Shown one piece after another: positions 7,874-16,303 of a DNA stretch of 53,075 bases. The position numbers and the translations under genes are program-made. The notes beneath the pieces are model-generated. The model worked only from the letters and a program-made list of their open reading frames with translations, was not told the DNA's origin and did not search any database. This DNA is from Halorubrum persicum (lineage in GTDB: Archaea; Halobacteriota; Halobacteria; Halobacteriales; Haloferacaceae). The stretch is taken from NCBI RefSeq assembly GCF_002727125.1, contig NZ_NHOA01000134.1, forward strand, positions 1 through 53,075, given 5' to 3'. Every line of letters begins with the position of its first letter. Position 1 is the first letter of the stretch.

Positions 7874-7987
7874 ATGCGGCGTGCTACGGCGTCGAGCCGT
7901 TTAGCTCCCGTGGCTGCGGTCCGAGACCGCGCCCCGGTTCCGCCTCCGGAACGCCCTTGCGTTCGCCCCGATCAGGTGAGAGTGAAC

Positions 7988-9007
7988 ATGAACCACCGAA
8001 CGCTCGGCGACGTCGGCGCGGTCAGCGAGGTCGGCTACGGCGCGTGGGAGATCGGGAGCGACTGGGGCGACGTGAGCGAGTCCGAGGCGGTCGACGCGGT
8101 CGAGGCCGCCCGCGAGGCCGGAATCGACTTCTTCGACACCGCGGACGTGTACGGCGACGGGCGCTCGGAGCAGATCCTCGGCGACGTGCTCGACGACGAG
8201 ATCGCGACCGGCGACGTGACGGTCGCGACGAAGGCGGGCCGCCGGCTCGATCCCCACGTCGCGGAGCGGTACACCGAGGCGAACCTCCGCCGGTTCGTGA
8301 ACCGGTCCCGGGAGAATCTCGGGACCGAGACGCTGGACCTGGTCCAGCTCCACTGCCCGCCGACGGACGCGTACTATCAGCCGGAGACGTTCGACGCCCT
8401 CGACACACTCGCGGCCGAGGGGAAGATCGCGAACTACGGCGTCAGCGTCGAGCGCGTCGAGGAGGGGCTGAAGGCGATCGAGTACCCCGGCGTCGAGTCG
8501 GTCCAGATCATCTTCAACCCCTTCCGCCAGCGGCCCGCCGAGCTGTTCCTCGACGAGGCCGCCGCCCGCGACGTGGGCGTGATCTGCCGGGTGCCGCTCG
8601 CCTCCGGGCTGCTCACCGGCGCGCTCTCGCGGGACACCGAGTTCGCCGAGGACGACCACCGCAACTACAACCGCGAGGGCGACGCGTTCGACGTGGGCGA
8701 GACGTTCGCCGGCGTCCCTTACGAGGTCGGCCTCGACGCCGCCGACGCGCTCGCAGAGCGGGTCGACGCCGTCGCCGACGACCCGACCGACGCGACCGGC
8801 GACGACCTCTCGCTCCCGCAGCTCTCGCTGCGCTGGATCCTCGACCACGACGCCGTCTCCACGGTCATCCCCGGCTCGACGACGCCGGACCACATCCGGG
8901 CGAACGCCGCCGCCAGCGACCTCGCACCGCTCGGTGAGGACGAACGCGAGGTCGTTTCGGACGTGTACGACGAGTTCGTCCGCGACCACGTCCACCAGCG
9001 CTGGTAG
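7988..9007 (+). CDS. Aldo/keto reductase
   Basis: A 339-residue NADPH-dependent oxidoreductase with an (alpha/beta)8 barrel. The catalytic tetrad is visible: Asp50 and Tyr55 in FFDTADVYG, Lys82 in VATKAG, and His122 in LVQLHCPP. The C-terminal cofactor-binding part includes STVIPGSTTPDHIRANAAAS. The substrate is probably an aldehyde or ketone but cannot be specified. I chose the ATG at 7988, where MNHRTLGDVGAVSEVGYGAW begins the family's first strand; a GTG two codons upstream is possible. The long open frame before it lies antisense to tfs and the pilin-like gene and is not coding. Confidence 0.9.
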   Translation: MNHRTLGDVGAVSEVGYGAWEIGSDWGDVSESEAVDAVEAAREAGIDFFDTADVYGDGRSEQILGDVLDDEIATGDVTVATKAGRRLDPHVAERYTEANLRRFVNRSRENLGTETLDLVQLHCPPTDAYYQPETFDALDTLAAEGKIANYGVSVERVEEGLKAIEYPGVESVQIIFNPFRQRPAELFLDEAAARDVGVICRVPLASGLLTGALSRDTEFAEDDHRNYNREGDAFDVGETFAGVPYEVGLDAADALAERVDAVADDPTDATGDDLSLPQLSLRWILDHDAVSTVIPGSTTPDHIRANAAASDLAPLGEDEREVVSDVYDEFVRDHVHQRW

Positions 9008-9070
9008 CGGAGCCGACAGCCGGCGGAACGAGTCGCTTTTGTCCGGAGCCGGGTCACGTCGAGGTGACCC

Positions 9071-10654
9071 GTGAACGACGGAGCCGGAGCCGGAAGCGAC
9101 CGCGAACGCGAGGCGGCGTCGAGCGGGAACCCCGACGACGCCGTCCCCGACGACGAGCGCGAGGCGCTGCTGACGATCGCGGGCGGAGCGGTGGTCACCG
9201 CGGGCGGCGTCTCGGGCCAGCGCGCGCTCACGGCCGCGACGGAGTTCGTACTCGCGCGCAGCCTCGGTCCGGCCGCGTACGGCGTGTACGCGCTGGCGTG
9301 GCGGATCGCCCAGTTGCTCTCGCGGCTCGTCACGTTCGGCAGCGTGCCGGCGCTCCAGCGATATCTCCCCGAGTACGCGGGCGCTCCCGACCGACAAGGG
9401 GTCGTCGCCGGGCTCGCGTACGCCACGACGCTCGGGTTCGGGGCCGCGATCGCCGGCGGGATCTGGCTGGCCGCCCCGTGGATCAACGCGCGCACCGTCT
9501 CAGACGCCGCGTTCCCGGCGACGATGCGCGCGTTCGGCCTCCTCGTCGGGCTGCTCGGGGTCGTGATGATCGCGTCCGCGATATTCCGCGCCGTCGGCTC
9601 TGCCCGCGGCGAGATCGCCTTCAACAAGCTGCTCCGGCCCGGCGTCCGACTCGTCGGAGCGGTGGGGGCGCTGGCGCTCGGCTACTCGGTCGTCGGCGTC
9701 GCAGGCGGCATCGTCGCCGCGACCGCGCTGCTCGCCGCCGTCGCCGCGCCGCTCTCCGCGCGGGTGACCGGAGTCGTCCCGTCGCTTCGGGGCGTCAGCC
9801 GGGAGGCGCGACGGTTCTACGACCACGCGGCGCCGGTCGCGATGAGCAGCCTCGGGAAGGTGTTCCAGAACCGCGTCGACGTGCTGCTCGTCGGAGCGCT
9901 GCTGACGGCGACCGCCGCGGGGGTGTACAACGTCGTCCTCGTGTTGATCGCGATCGCGTGGATTCCGCTGCTCTCGTTCAACCAGCTGCTGCCGCCGGTC
10001 GCCTCCGAGCTGTACGCGGAGGGGGAGACGGAGACGCTCAACGCGGTGTACACCTCCGTGACGCGACAGATCGTCGCGACGGTGATCCCGGTCCTCGCCG
10101 TGCTCGTCGTGTTCGGACGGGAGCTGCTCGGGCTGTTCGGCGACCCGTACGTGGCCGGCTACGTCCCGCTCGTCGTCTACCTCGGCGGGGTGTTCGTCGG
10201 CAGCGCGGTGGGCGCGACCGGCTGGCTCCTGATGATGACCGACCACCAGTACGCCCGGATGGCGCTCGACTGGCTGCTCGCCGTCCTCAACGTCGCTCTC
10301 ACCTACGCGTTCGTCGTCCGGTACGGGCTCGTCGGGGCCGCGCTCGGCACCTCGCTGGCGATCGCGGTGCAGAACGGGATTCAGGTCGTCCTGCTGCGTC
10401 GCTTCGAGGGACTGTGGCCGTTCGACCGCACCTACCTCACGCCGCTCGCGGCCGGCGGCGTGGCCCTCCTCGCGATGCGGGCGATCCGGGAGGTCGTCCC
10501 CGGCGGAACCGCCGTCGTCGTCGGGTCCGTGGCCGGAGTCGCGGTCTACGTCGGCGCGCTCCGCGCCCTCGGCGTCGACCCCCGCGACCGGCTCGTCGCG
10601 CGCGAGCTGGCGGGGCGGTACCGCGCCGCCCTCGCGGATCGGCTCGGTCGGTAG
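9071..10654 (+). CDS. Polysaccharide/oligosaccharide flippase (Wzx/MATE-like)
   Basis: A 527-residue membrane protein with about 12-14 hydrophobic helices after a 40-residue acidic cytosolic leader. SGQRALTAATEFVLARSLGP in the first helices and ALLTATAAGVYNVVLVLIAI mid-protein match the polysaccharide biosynthesis protein family that flips lipid-linked sugars across the membrane. In haloarchaea such proteins serve N-glycosylation or exopolysaccharide export. No glycosyltransferase lies nearby, so the cargo is not known. The start is a GTG 63 bases after the reductase gene. Confidence 0.87.
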   Translation: MNDGAGAGSDREREAASSGNPDDAVPDDEREALLTIAGGAVVTAGGVSGQRALTAATEFVLARSLGPAAYGVYALAWRIAQLLSRLVTFGSVPALQRYLPEYAGAPDRQGVVAGLAYATTLGFGAAIAGGIWLAAPWINARTVSDAAFPATMRAFGLLVGLLGVVMIASAIFRAVGSARGEIAFNKLLRPGVRLVGAVGALALGYSVVGVAGGIVAATALLAAVAAPLSARVTGVVPSLRGVSREARRFYDHAAPVAMSSLGKVFQNRVDVLLVGALLTATAAGVYNVVLVLIAIAWIPLLSFNQLLPPVASELYAEGETETLNAVYTSVTRQIVATVIPVLAVLVVFGRELLGLFGDPYVAGYVPLVVYLGGVFVGSAVGATGWLLMMTDHQYARMALDWLLAVLNVALTYAFVVRYGLVGAALGTSLAIAVQNGIQVVLLRRFEGLWPFDRTYLTPLAAGGVALLAMRAIREVVPGGTAVVVGSVAGVAVYVGALRALGVDPRDRLVARELAGRYRAALADRLGR

Positions 10655-10752
10655 CGCGCTGACGCGGTTCCGCCGGGCGTCGGCCGAGACGCGTCTCGGC
10701 GTCGGCTACCCGGAACGGCGACACTTTATCCGGGGCGACGCGTAGTGGAGAT

Positions 10753-11622
10753 ATGGAAACGATCGACCGCGGGTCAGCCGGGTCGGCCCGCGTCGCGATC
10801 GTCGGCGGGATCCACGGTGACGAGCCCGCCGGCGAGCGGATCGTCAGGCGACTCGCCGACGCGCTCGACGCGCCGGAGGACGGCGCCGGTGACGGGATCG
10901 TTCGACTGATCGTCGCCAACGAGCCGGCGCTGGCGGCCGAGACGCGGTACACCGACACCGACCTGAACCGCGCGTTCCCGGGCGACGCCGACAGCGACGA
11001 GTACGAACGCGCGCTCGCGCCGCGGCTCGCCGCCGAACTGGAGGGGATGGACGCGGTGCTCGCGCTTCACACCTCCCACAGCGCGCCGCCGCCCTTCGCG
11101 ATCTACAGCGACCTCACGCCGTCGGTGCGCCGGAGCGTGACGGCGATGCCCGTCGACTACGTCGTCGACGCGGGCGGGCTCCGCGGGACGACGCTGGACT
11201 CCACCGTCCCGAACACCGTCTCGATCGAGGTCGGTCGACAGGGGAGCGAAACGGCGGTCGAGTTCGGCTACGAGGCGTGTCTGGCGTTCCTCCGAGCGCA
11301 CGGCGCCGTCGACGACGAGCCGCCGACGTTCAGCGAGACGACGGTCGTCGCGGGCGACAAGGAGGTGCCGAAGGGGAGCGGCGAGCCCACGGTCCACTTC
11401 GCGAACTTCGAGGAGATTCCCGTCGGCGCGGTGTTCGCCGAAGACGACGTGTACACGCACCGCGTCGAGGAGGAGGGCGTGGTCCCGATCCTCGCGAGCG
11501 AGGAGGGGTACGAGGAGATATTCGGGATCTACGGGCGGGTGATGGGAACGCTGGAGCCGCCGGCGTCGGCGGACCAAACGGCCGCCGGAGGCGAACGGGT
11601 CGACGAAGCGGAGACGGAGTAG
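10753..11622 (+). CDS. Succinylglutamate desuccinylase/aspartoacylase family zinc hydrolase
   Basis: A 289-residue protein of the M14-like deacylase family. VGGIHGDEPAGE (residues 17-28) carries the His and Glu zinc ligands. TDTDLNRAFPGD near 71 is the conserved substrate-binding motif, and LALHTSHS near 98 gives the third ligand. The C-terminal beta domain is present. The acyl-amino-acid substrate is not determined. TTTATC at 10725-10730 lies 25 bases before the ATG, supporting a leaderless start. It converges on the next gene with only 7 bases between stops. Confidence 0.87.
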   Translation: METIDRGSAGSARVAIVGGIHGDEPAGERIVRRLADALDAPEDGAGDGIVRLIVANEPALAAETRYTDTDLNRAFPGDADSDEYERALAPRLAAELEGMDAVLALHTSHSAPPPFAIYSDLTPSVRRSVTAMPVDYVVDAGGLRGTTLDSTVPNTVSIEVGRQGSETAVEFGYEACLAFLRAHGAVDDEPPTFSETTVVAGDKEVPKGSGEPTVHFANFEEIPVGAVFAEDDVYTHRVEEEGVVPILASEEGYEEIFGIYGRVMGTLEPPASADQTAAGGERVDEAETE

Positions 11623-11629
11623 CCCGGGC

Positions 11630-12007
11630 TCACTTCGCGGTCGGCGTCACGTCGCCGACCGCGTCCATCACCTGCATCGCGGCGCTCGCGGCCAGCCCGC
11701 GCGCGACCTCGTCGGTGTCGGCGTCGGCGATACCGGCTTCCAGCTCGTCCGGGTCCGGCGTGAATCCCGCCGAGACCGGGTGCCCCGCGGGCGGGTTGAC
11801 GGCGACGGTCGCCTGCGGTCCGTTCGCGCCGACCGACAGCTCGGAGCCGACGGCGTAGCTGTCCGGGAGATACGACTCGGTTCGCGAGACGATTCCGGCG
11901 ACCGCGCGCCGGAGACGCCGTTTCTGGTCCGGAGAGAGGTCGACGGCCGCGGGCTCTCCCGCGTTCGTCACACCCGGTGCCCCGGCGTACGGGTTATTGC
12001 CGTTCAT
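11630..12007 (-). CDS. Small haloarchaeal conserved protein (DUF5811-like)
   Basis: A 125-residue protein starting MNGNNPYAGAPG, which I associate with haloarchaeal DUF5811. Blocks such as GPQATVAVNPPAGHPVSAGF and GLAASAAMQVMDAV look conserved, but no function is known. An upstream in-frame ATG at 12040 exists. The T-rich box at 12036-12043 is about 32 bases before 12007 and overlaps the upstream ATG, so the shorter protein is preferred. Confidence 0.8.
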   Translation of the reverse strand: MNGNNPYAGAPGVTNAGEPAAVDLSPDQKRRLRRAVAGIVSRTESYLPDSYAVGSELSVGANGPQATVAVNPPAGHPVSAGFTPDPDELEAGIADADTDEVARGLAASAAMQVMDAVGDVTPTAK

Positions 12008-12086
12008 CGAAGACACGTCTGATACGCGGAGCCCACTCAAAAAGGCGTCGGCGAGGGCGATCCGCGCTGGCTCGCCGTCGATCCGG

Positions 12087-12632
12087 CTACAGGATCGGCT
12101 CCGATTCGCCGTACGCGGCGATGACGACGGCGGTCGTGAAGCGGTCGGGCTCGGCGGCCGCGGCCTCGACGCGCAGTTCGCGGTCGGGGAGCTCCCAGTC
12201 GCGGAGGTCGCCGCCCGCGTCGAGCCCCGCGTGGATCCGATCGCGCACGTCGGCGGTGTCCTCGCCGGTCACCTCGTAGAAGAGGCCGGGGCCCGGGCCG
12301 GTCGCCCAGCCGAGCCCGGCGACCACGTCCGGATGGCGACGCGGCGCTCGCTTCGAGGCGGCGTCCTCCGCGCCGGCGCGCCCGCCCTCGCGGAAGTCGA
12401 CCGCGTCGCCCGGCCCGACGGTCCGGCGCGCCTCGACGACCGTGAGCCGGTTCCCGGTGGGGCCGAGGTCCGGGGCCGCGGCCACCGACTCGACGGTCGC
12501 CTCGGCGGGGACGACCGAGGAGACCGCGACGAGGTTGTAGTTGTGGAGGTTCGCGTCCGCGAGCGCGGCGTCGTAGGAGGCCATCGCCGTGTCGGCGACG
12601 CCGACGCCGCCGGCGACGTGGATGGTGTTCAT
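12087..12632 (-). CDS. pdaD: Pyruvoyl-dependent arginine decarboxylase
   Basis: It decarboxylates arginine to agmatine, the polyamine precursor archaea also use for tRNA-Ile2 agmatidine. The 181-residue proenzyme has HNYNLVAVSSVVPAEA at residues 30-45. Self-cleavage should occur at Ser38-Ser39, leaving a pyruvoyl group on the alpha chain. The Gly-rich N-terminus HVAGGVGVADTAM and C-terminal VVIAAYGESEP fit the family. A CCTTACC box about 26 bases upstream fits a leaderless start. It is on the same strand as pan, 91 bases downstream of it. Confidence 0.92.
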   Translation of the reverse strand: MNTIHVAGGVGVADTAMASYDAALADANLHNYNLVAVSSVVPAEATVESVAAAPDLGPTGNRLTVVEARRTVGPGDAVDFREGGRAGAEDAASKRAPRRHPDVVAGLGWATGPGPGLFYEVTGEDTADVRDRIHAGLDAGGDLRDWELPDRELRVEAAAAEPDRFTTAVVIAAYGESEPIL

Positions 12633-12723
12633 CGGCGGGAGGTCGGCGGCGCGGGAGGTAAGGGGTTACGAAGCGGGCGGCAGGACGGTAAGAACCGAGC
12701 ACGACGAGCCGGCGGGACGCCGG

Positions 12724-13947
12724 TCAGTACTGGTAGTTGATGACCTGTTCTTCGGTCTGCTCGGCGTCCTGCAGCTTTTCGCGCGCCTGCTCGAAGTCGG
12801 CCTGCGTGACCTCGGTGCGGCCGTCGCGGATCGCGAACATCCCGGCCTCGGTCGCCAGCGACGCGATGTCGGCGCCGCTGTACCCCTCCAGATCGCGAGC
12901 GACCGCGCCCACGTCCGTCCCCTCGGCGACGTTCATCTCCTGCGTGTGGATCTCGAGGATGCGCTCGCGGCCCTCGGGGCCGGGCTCGGGCACCTCGATG
13001 AGGCGGTCGAAGCGACCGGGACGCAGGATCGCCTCGTCGAGCATGTCGAAGCGGTTGGTGGCGGCCATGATCCGGACCTCGCCGCGGTCGTCGAAGCCGT
13101 CCATCTCCGAGAGCAGCTGCATCATCGTGCGCTGGACCTCGGCGTCGCCCGACGTCTTCGAGTCCGTCCGCTTGGCGGCGACGGCGTCGATCTCGTCGAT
13201 GAAGATGACGGCGGGCTCGCGCTCCGCGGCGAGCTCGAACAGGTCCCGGACGAGCCGGGCGCCCTCGCCGATGAACTTCCGGACGAGCTCGGAGCCGGCC
13301 ATCTTGATGAAGGTGGCGTCGGACTCGTTGGCGACCGCCTTCGCGAGCATCGTCTTCCCCGTGCCCGGCGGGCCGTGCAGGAGGACGCCGCTCGGCGGGT
13401 CGACGCCGACAGCTTCGAACTGCTCGGGGTCCTCGAGCGGGTCCTCGACCGCCTCGCGGACCTCGCGGATCTGCTCGTCGATGCCGCCGATGTCCGCGTA
13501 GGTGACGTCCGGCGACTCCGTGACCTCCATCGCCTGCGCCCGGGAGTCGGTCTCGTCGTCGAGCACCTGCTGTACCGCGAAGGAGTCGTTGATGGCGACG
13601 CGGTCGCCCGGCCGAAGGTCGGACTCGAGCGTCGTTGACGCCTGCGTCAGCACCTCCTGGTTGTTGCCGTGCTGCTTGATGACGACGCCGTCATCGGTAA
13701 TCTCCTCGACCGAGGCGATGTACAGCGAGGAGGTCTTCAACACCTCGTTCTCCCGCTTCAGCTCGTCGACGTCCGCCTTCAGCTCGCCGCGTCGGTCCTG
13801 TGCGTCGTCGAGCCGGTCCTCGAGCTCGTCGTTGACCTGCAGTATCCGCCGGTAGTGCTGGCGGATCGCCTCGAGCCGTTCCGTCTCGCTCATCTCCGGA
13901 TCGAGCTCCAGACGGGGACGGTCGGGCAGTGAGGGGCTATGAGACAT
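12724..13947 (-). CDS. pan: Proteasome-activating nucleotidase (PAN)
   Basis: A 407-residue AAA+ ATPase that unfolds substrates and threads them into the 20S proteasome. An N-terminal coiled coil (about 20-72) and OB domain (75-130) precede the AAA domain. Walker A is GPPGTGKT at 192-199, followed by Walker B VIFIDEID, the sensor region ATNRFD and arginine fingers ILRPGRFDR. The C-terminus is INYQY; the penultimate residue is Gln rather than the Tyr of a strict HbYX docking motif. ATTTACGC at 13972-13979 is about 28 bases upstream, giving a leaderless start. It is divergent from the response-regulator transcript. Confidence 0.95.
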   Translation of the reverse strand: MSHSPSLPDRPRLELDPEMSETERLEAIRQHYRRILQVNDELEDRLDDAQDRRGELKADVDELKRENEVLKTSSLYIASVEEITDDGVVIKQHGNNQEVLTQASTTLESDLRPGDRVAINDSFAVQQVLDDETDSRAQAMEVTESPDVTYADIGGIDEQIREVREAVEDPLEDPEQFEAVGVDPPSGVLLHGPPGTGKTMLAKAVANESDATFIKMAGSELVRKFIGEGARLVRDLFELAAEREPAVIFIDEIDAVAAKRTDSKTSGDAEVQRTMMQLLSEMDGFDDRGEVRIMAATNRFDMLDEAILRPGRFDRLIEVPEPGPEGRERILEIHTQEMNVAEGTDVGAVARDLEGYSGADIASLATEAGMFAIRDGRTEVTQADFEQAREKLQDAEQTEEQVINYQY

Positions 13948-14047
13948 TCGTTGTCCCCGGTTACGAAGCGCGCGTAAATGTGCCTTTGGGTCACGGCGGT
14001 CTCCCGGTCCGACCGAAAGTATCGATCTTGATATCCATGGGTCAAGG

Positions 14048-14053
14048 TTTTAA
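14048..14053 (+). promoter_or_regulatory. Box A predicting a start at 14078
   Basis: TTTTAA is centred about 27 bases before the ATG at 14078 rather than the response-regulator ATG at 14155. The transcript is therefore expected to begin at the small leader ORF. Confidence 0.5.
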
Positions 14054-14077
14054 CCAATCTCCCGAGTAGACTGCGTC

Positions 14078-14158
14078 ATGAGCGTACGAACAGCAGTCGA
14101 CCGCGCCATCTCGGGAACCTCAGCGGGCGATCAGCGGACCGCAGTCCTCCGAGCATGA
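14078..14158 (+). CDS. Tiny leaderless ORF upstream of the response regulator
   Basis: ATG to TGA encodes 26 residues starting MSVRTAVDRAISGTSAGDQ. Its ATG sits where the box A at 14048 predicts the transcription start. Its stop overlaps the response-regulator start as ATGA, the arrangement of translationally coupled genes. There is no homology I recognise. It may be a genuine microprotein, a translation leader, or the result of a misplaced start of the next gene. Confidence 0.4.
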   Translation: MSVRTAVDRAISGTSAGDQRTAVLRA

Positions 14159-14715
14159 GCGACACCGAAACGAAGCACACGGTTCTCGCGGTCGACGACG
14201 AGCCCGATCTCGCCGAGCTGTACCGGGTGTACCTCGACACGGCCTACGAGGTGCGGATCGCCACCGGCGGCGAGGAGGCCCTCTCGATGATGGACGACTC
14301 GGTCGAGGTGGTCCTCTTGGACCGGCGGATGCCCGACATGTCGGGCCACGAGGTGCTGGAGGCGATCCGCGGCGAGGGGTACGACGCGCGGGTCGCGATG
14401 CTGACCGCGGTCGAACCCGACGTGGACATCGTCGAGATGCCGTTCGACGACTACAAGACGAAGCCCGTCACGAAGGAGGACCTTCTCGGGCTCGTGGAGG
14501 TGCTGCTCCACCGCGCGCAGTTCGACGAGCACAGTCAGAAGTTCTTCGCGCTGGCGTCGAAGAAGGCCGCGCTGGAGGCCGCCGACACGACGCACACCGA
14601 CGAGTACGAAGAGATCTTAGAGGAGATGGAGCGCGTCCGCGAGCGCGTCGACAGCACGCTCGACCACCTCTCCGCCCGCGACGCGTTCGTCGAAGTACCC
14701 GGTAACGTCCCGTAG
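14155..14715 (+). CDS. Response regulator with HalX domain
   Basis: A 186-residue two-component regulator. The receiver domain (about 8-120) has acidic residues Asp14-Asp15, phosphoacceptor Asp56 in VVLLDRRMPD, and Lys103 in YKTKPV. The C-terminal part (about 120-180, helical and acidic) matches HalX, a haloarchaeal output domain of unknown action. There is no DNA-binding domain, so it probably signals by protein contact. No histidine kinase is adjacent. It follows a 26-codon ORF with an ATGA overlap. Confidence 0.92.
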   Translation: MSDTETKHTVLAVDDEPDLAELYRVYLDTAYEVRIATGGEEALSMMDDSVEVVLLDRRMPDMSGHEVLEAIRGEGYDARVAMLTAVEPDVDIVEMPFDDYKTKPVTKEDLLGLVEVLLHRAQFDEHSQKFFALASKKAALEAADTTHTDEYEEILEEMERVRERVDSTLDHLSARDAFVEVPGNVP

Positions 14716-14731
14716 CCCTGCCGTCTCTCGA

Positions 14732-15016
14732 CTACTCGATTTCCAGGTCGCCGCTCGCCTCGCTGCCGTCGCCGCCCTCATCCCACTCCAACTCGAACTC
14801 GACGCTCAGCTCGCCGAGGGCGTCGGCCGGTCCCTCGCGTTCCGCCTTCACCTCGAACGTCGGCTGCGCCGGGGGCTCCATCGTCACCGACTCCCCGCCC
14901 CGCTTCAGCGTGATCGGGTCGCCGGCCTCCAGGGAGTCCGCGACGGTCCGCAGGTAGGCGGCGATGTCCGCTCGGCTCTGTGCGCTCTCGGATTTGAAGA
15001 GAACTTCCTCGGGCAT
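14732..15016 (-). CDS. Amphi-Trp domain protein
   Basis: A 94-residue protein beginning MPEEVLFKSESAQSRADIA, the start of the small amphi-Trp family found in haloarchaea and some bacteria. It continues with YLRTVADSLEAGDPITL and an EPPAQPTFEVKAERE strand; the tail is acidic. The function is unknown; it is probably a soluble cytosolic protein. ATTTATCAC at 15041-15049 gives a leaderless start. It converges on the HalX gene with 16 bases between stops. Confidence 0.88.
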   Translation of the reverse strand: MPEEVLFKSESAQSRADIAAYLRTVADSLEAGDPITLKRGGESVTMEPPAQPTFEVKAEREGPADALGELSVEFELEWDEGGDGSEASGDLEIE

Positions 15017-15155
15017 ACGTCGAGGAACGCGCCCCGGAGTGATAAATGCGGACGTCGATCGTCGGGCGGTGCGATCCCGCCGCTCACAGCGTCCGCCGCT
15101 CGCAGTGCCCGTCGCTCACAACGCCCGCCCGCCCGAAGCGCTTGCCCGGCCGCGC

Positions 15156-16235
15156 TCAGAACCCGTCTTCGAAGGCGAACGTCCCGTCGCGCTGGACGAC
15201 CTCGCCGTCGACCTCGATGACGGAGTCCTCGCTCATGTCGACGATCATGTCGACGTGCTCGGCCGACTCGTTGACCGCGTTCTCCTCGCCCACCGTCTCC
15301 GGGTACGCGGAGCCGACCGCCATGTGGACCGTGTCGCCCATCTTCTCGTCGAACAGCATGTTGTAGGTGAACCGGTCGATCTGGCGGTTCATCCCGATGC
15401 CGAGCTCGCCGAGACGGCGGGAGCCCTCGTCGGTGTCGAGGATGCCGGAGAGCAGGTCCTCGTTGCGCTCGGCGGAGTGCGAGACGACCTCGCCGTCATC
15501 GAACCGGAGTCGGACCCCCTCGATCTCGCGCCCGTAGCGGTAGAGGGGGAGATCGAAGTGGACCTCGCCGTCGACGCCGTCGCGGACCGGCGCGGTGAAG
15601 ACCTCGCCGCCGGGGAGGTTCGCCTCGCCGTCGTCGTTGAGCGTGGAGTTGCCCGACACGTCGAGCGTGAGGTCCGTCTCCTCGCCCGACTTGATCCGGA
15701 CCTCGTCGGCGGCGTCGAGGATCTCGACCATCTCCGCCTGGAACTCGCGCTGTTCGTCCCAGTCGAGCGAGACGGCGTCCCACACGAAGTTCTCGTACGC
15801 CTCGGTGCTCATCCCGGCGAGCTGGGCGTGGCTCGCGGTCGGGTACTGCGTGAGACACCACGTCTTCGAGAGCCGCGTCCGCTTCACCTCCTCCATCGCG
15901 CGGTTGTACGCCGCGTTGGTCTCCGGGTCGACGTCGGCGTCCTCGGTGGCGTTCGCGCCGCCGCGCGCGATGATGAACACGTCGGCCTCCTCGTAGAGCG
16001 CGCGCCGGTGGCTCGGCTCGGTGAACTCGTCTGCGGAGCGCTTGAAGGCGCGCTGCGCGCGCTTCGAGTAGTTGAGGTAGACGGGGTTGGCGCCGCGGTC
16101 GCCACAGACCTCGTGGAGTGCGACCGCGAGGTCCTCGGCCTCCTTCGGCAGCTGGATGACCACGTCGTCGCCCGACTGGATGTCGGTCGAGTGGTCGGCG
16201 ATGATCTCCGCGTGTTCGCGAATGCGTGCGTCCAT
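15156..16235 (-). CDS. Aminopeptidase of the M29 (thermophilic metalloaminopeptidase) family
   Basis: A 359-residue zinc or cobalt exopeptidase. Candidate metal-site motifs are seen in order: LPGGEVFTAPV, GELGIGMN, LFDEKMGDTVHMAVGS and AEHVDMIVDM, supplying the Glu, His and Asp ligands of the M29 family. The N-terminal part has the family's Rossmann-like lobe with DDVVIQLPKEAEDLA. It releases N-terminal amino acids from peptides in the cytosol, perhaps finishing proteasome products; pan is nearby but not in the same operon. CCGTAATTCC about 26 bases upstream fits a leaderless start. Confidence 0.9.
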   Translation of the reverse strand: MDARIREHAEIIADHSTDIQSGDDVVIQLPKEAEDLAVALHEVCGDRGANPVYLNYSKRAQRAFKRSADEFTEPSHRRALYEEADVFIIARGGANATEDADVDPETNAAYNRAMEEVKRTRLSKTWCLTQYPTASHAQLAGMSTEAYENFVWDAVSLDWDEQREFQAEMVEILDAADEVRIKSGEETDLTLDVSGNSTLNDDGEANLPGGEVFTAPVRDGVDGEVHFDLPLYRYGREIEGVRLRFDDGEVVSHSAERNEDLLSGILDTDEGSRRLGELGIGMNRQIDRFTYNMLFDEKMGDTVHMAVGSAYPETVGEENAVNESAEHVDMIVDMSEDSVIEVDGEVVQRDGTFAFEDGF

Positions 16236-16303
16236 GCACGGTGTTTCGCGGCCGGGGAATTACGGCTTTCCTTCCGGGTTCGGTGCCCGCCGCGCGAGAG
16301 CGG

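Noticed and set aside
7295..7987. In-frame upstream extension of the aldo/keto reductase
   Set aside because: It is antisense to tfs and the pilin-like gene; reductase homology starts at MNHRTLGDV (7988).
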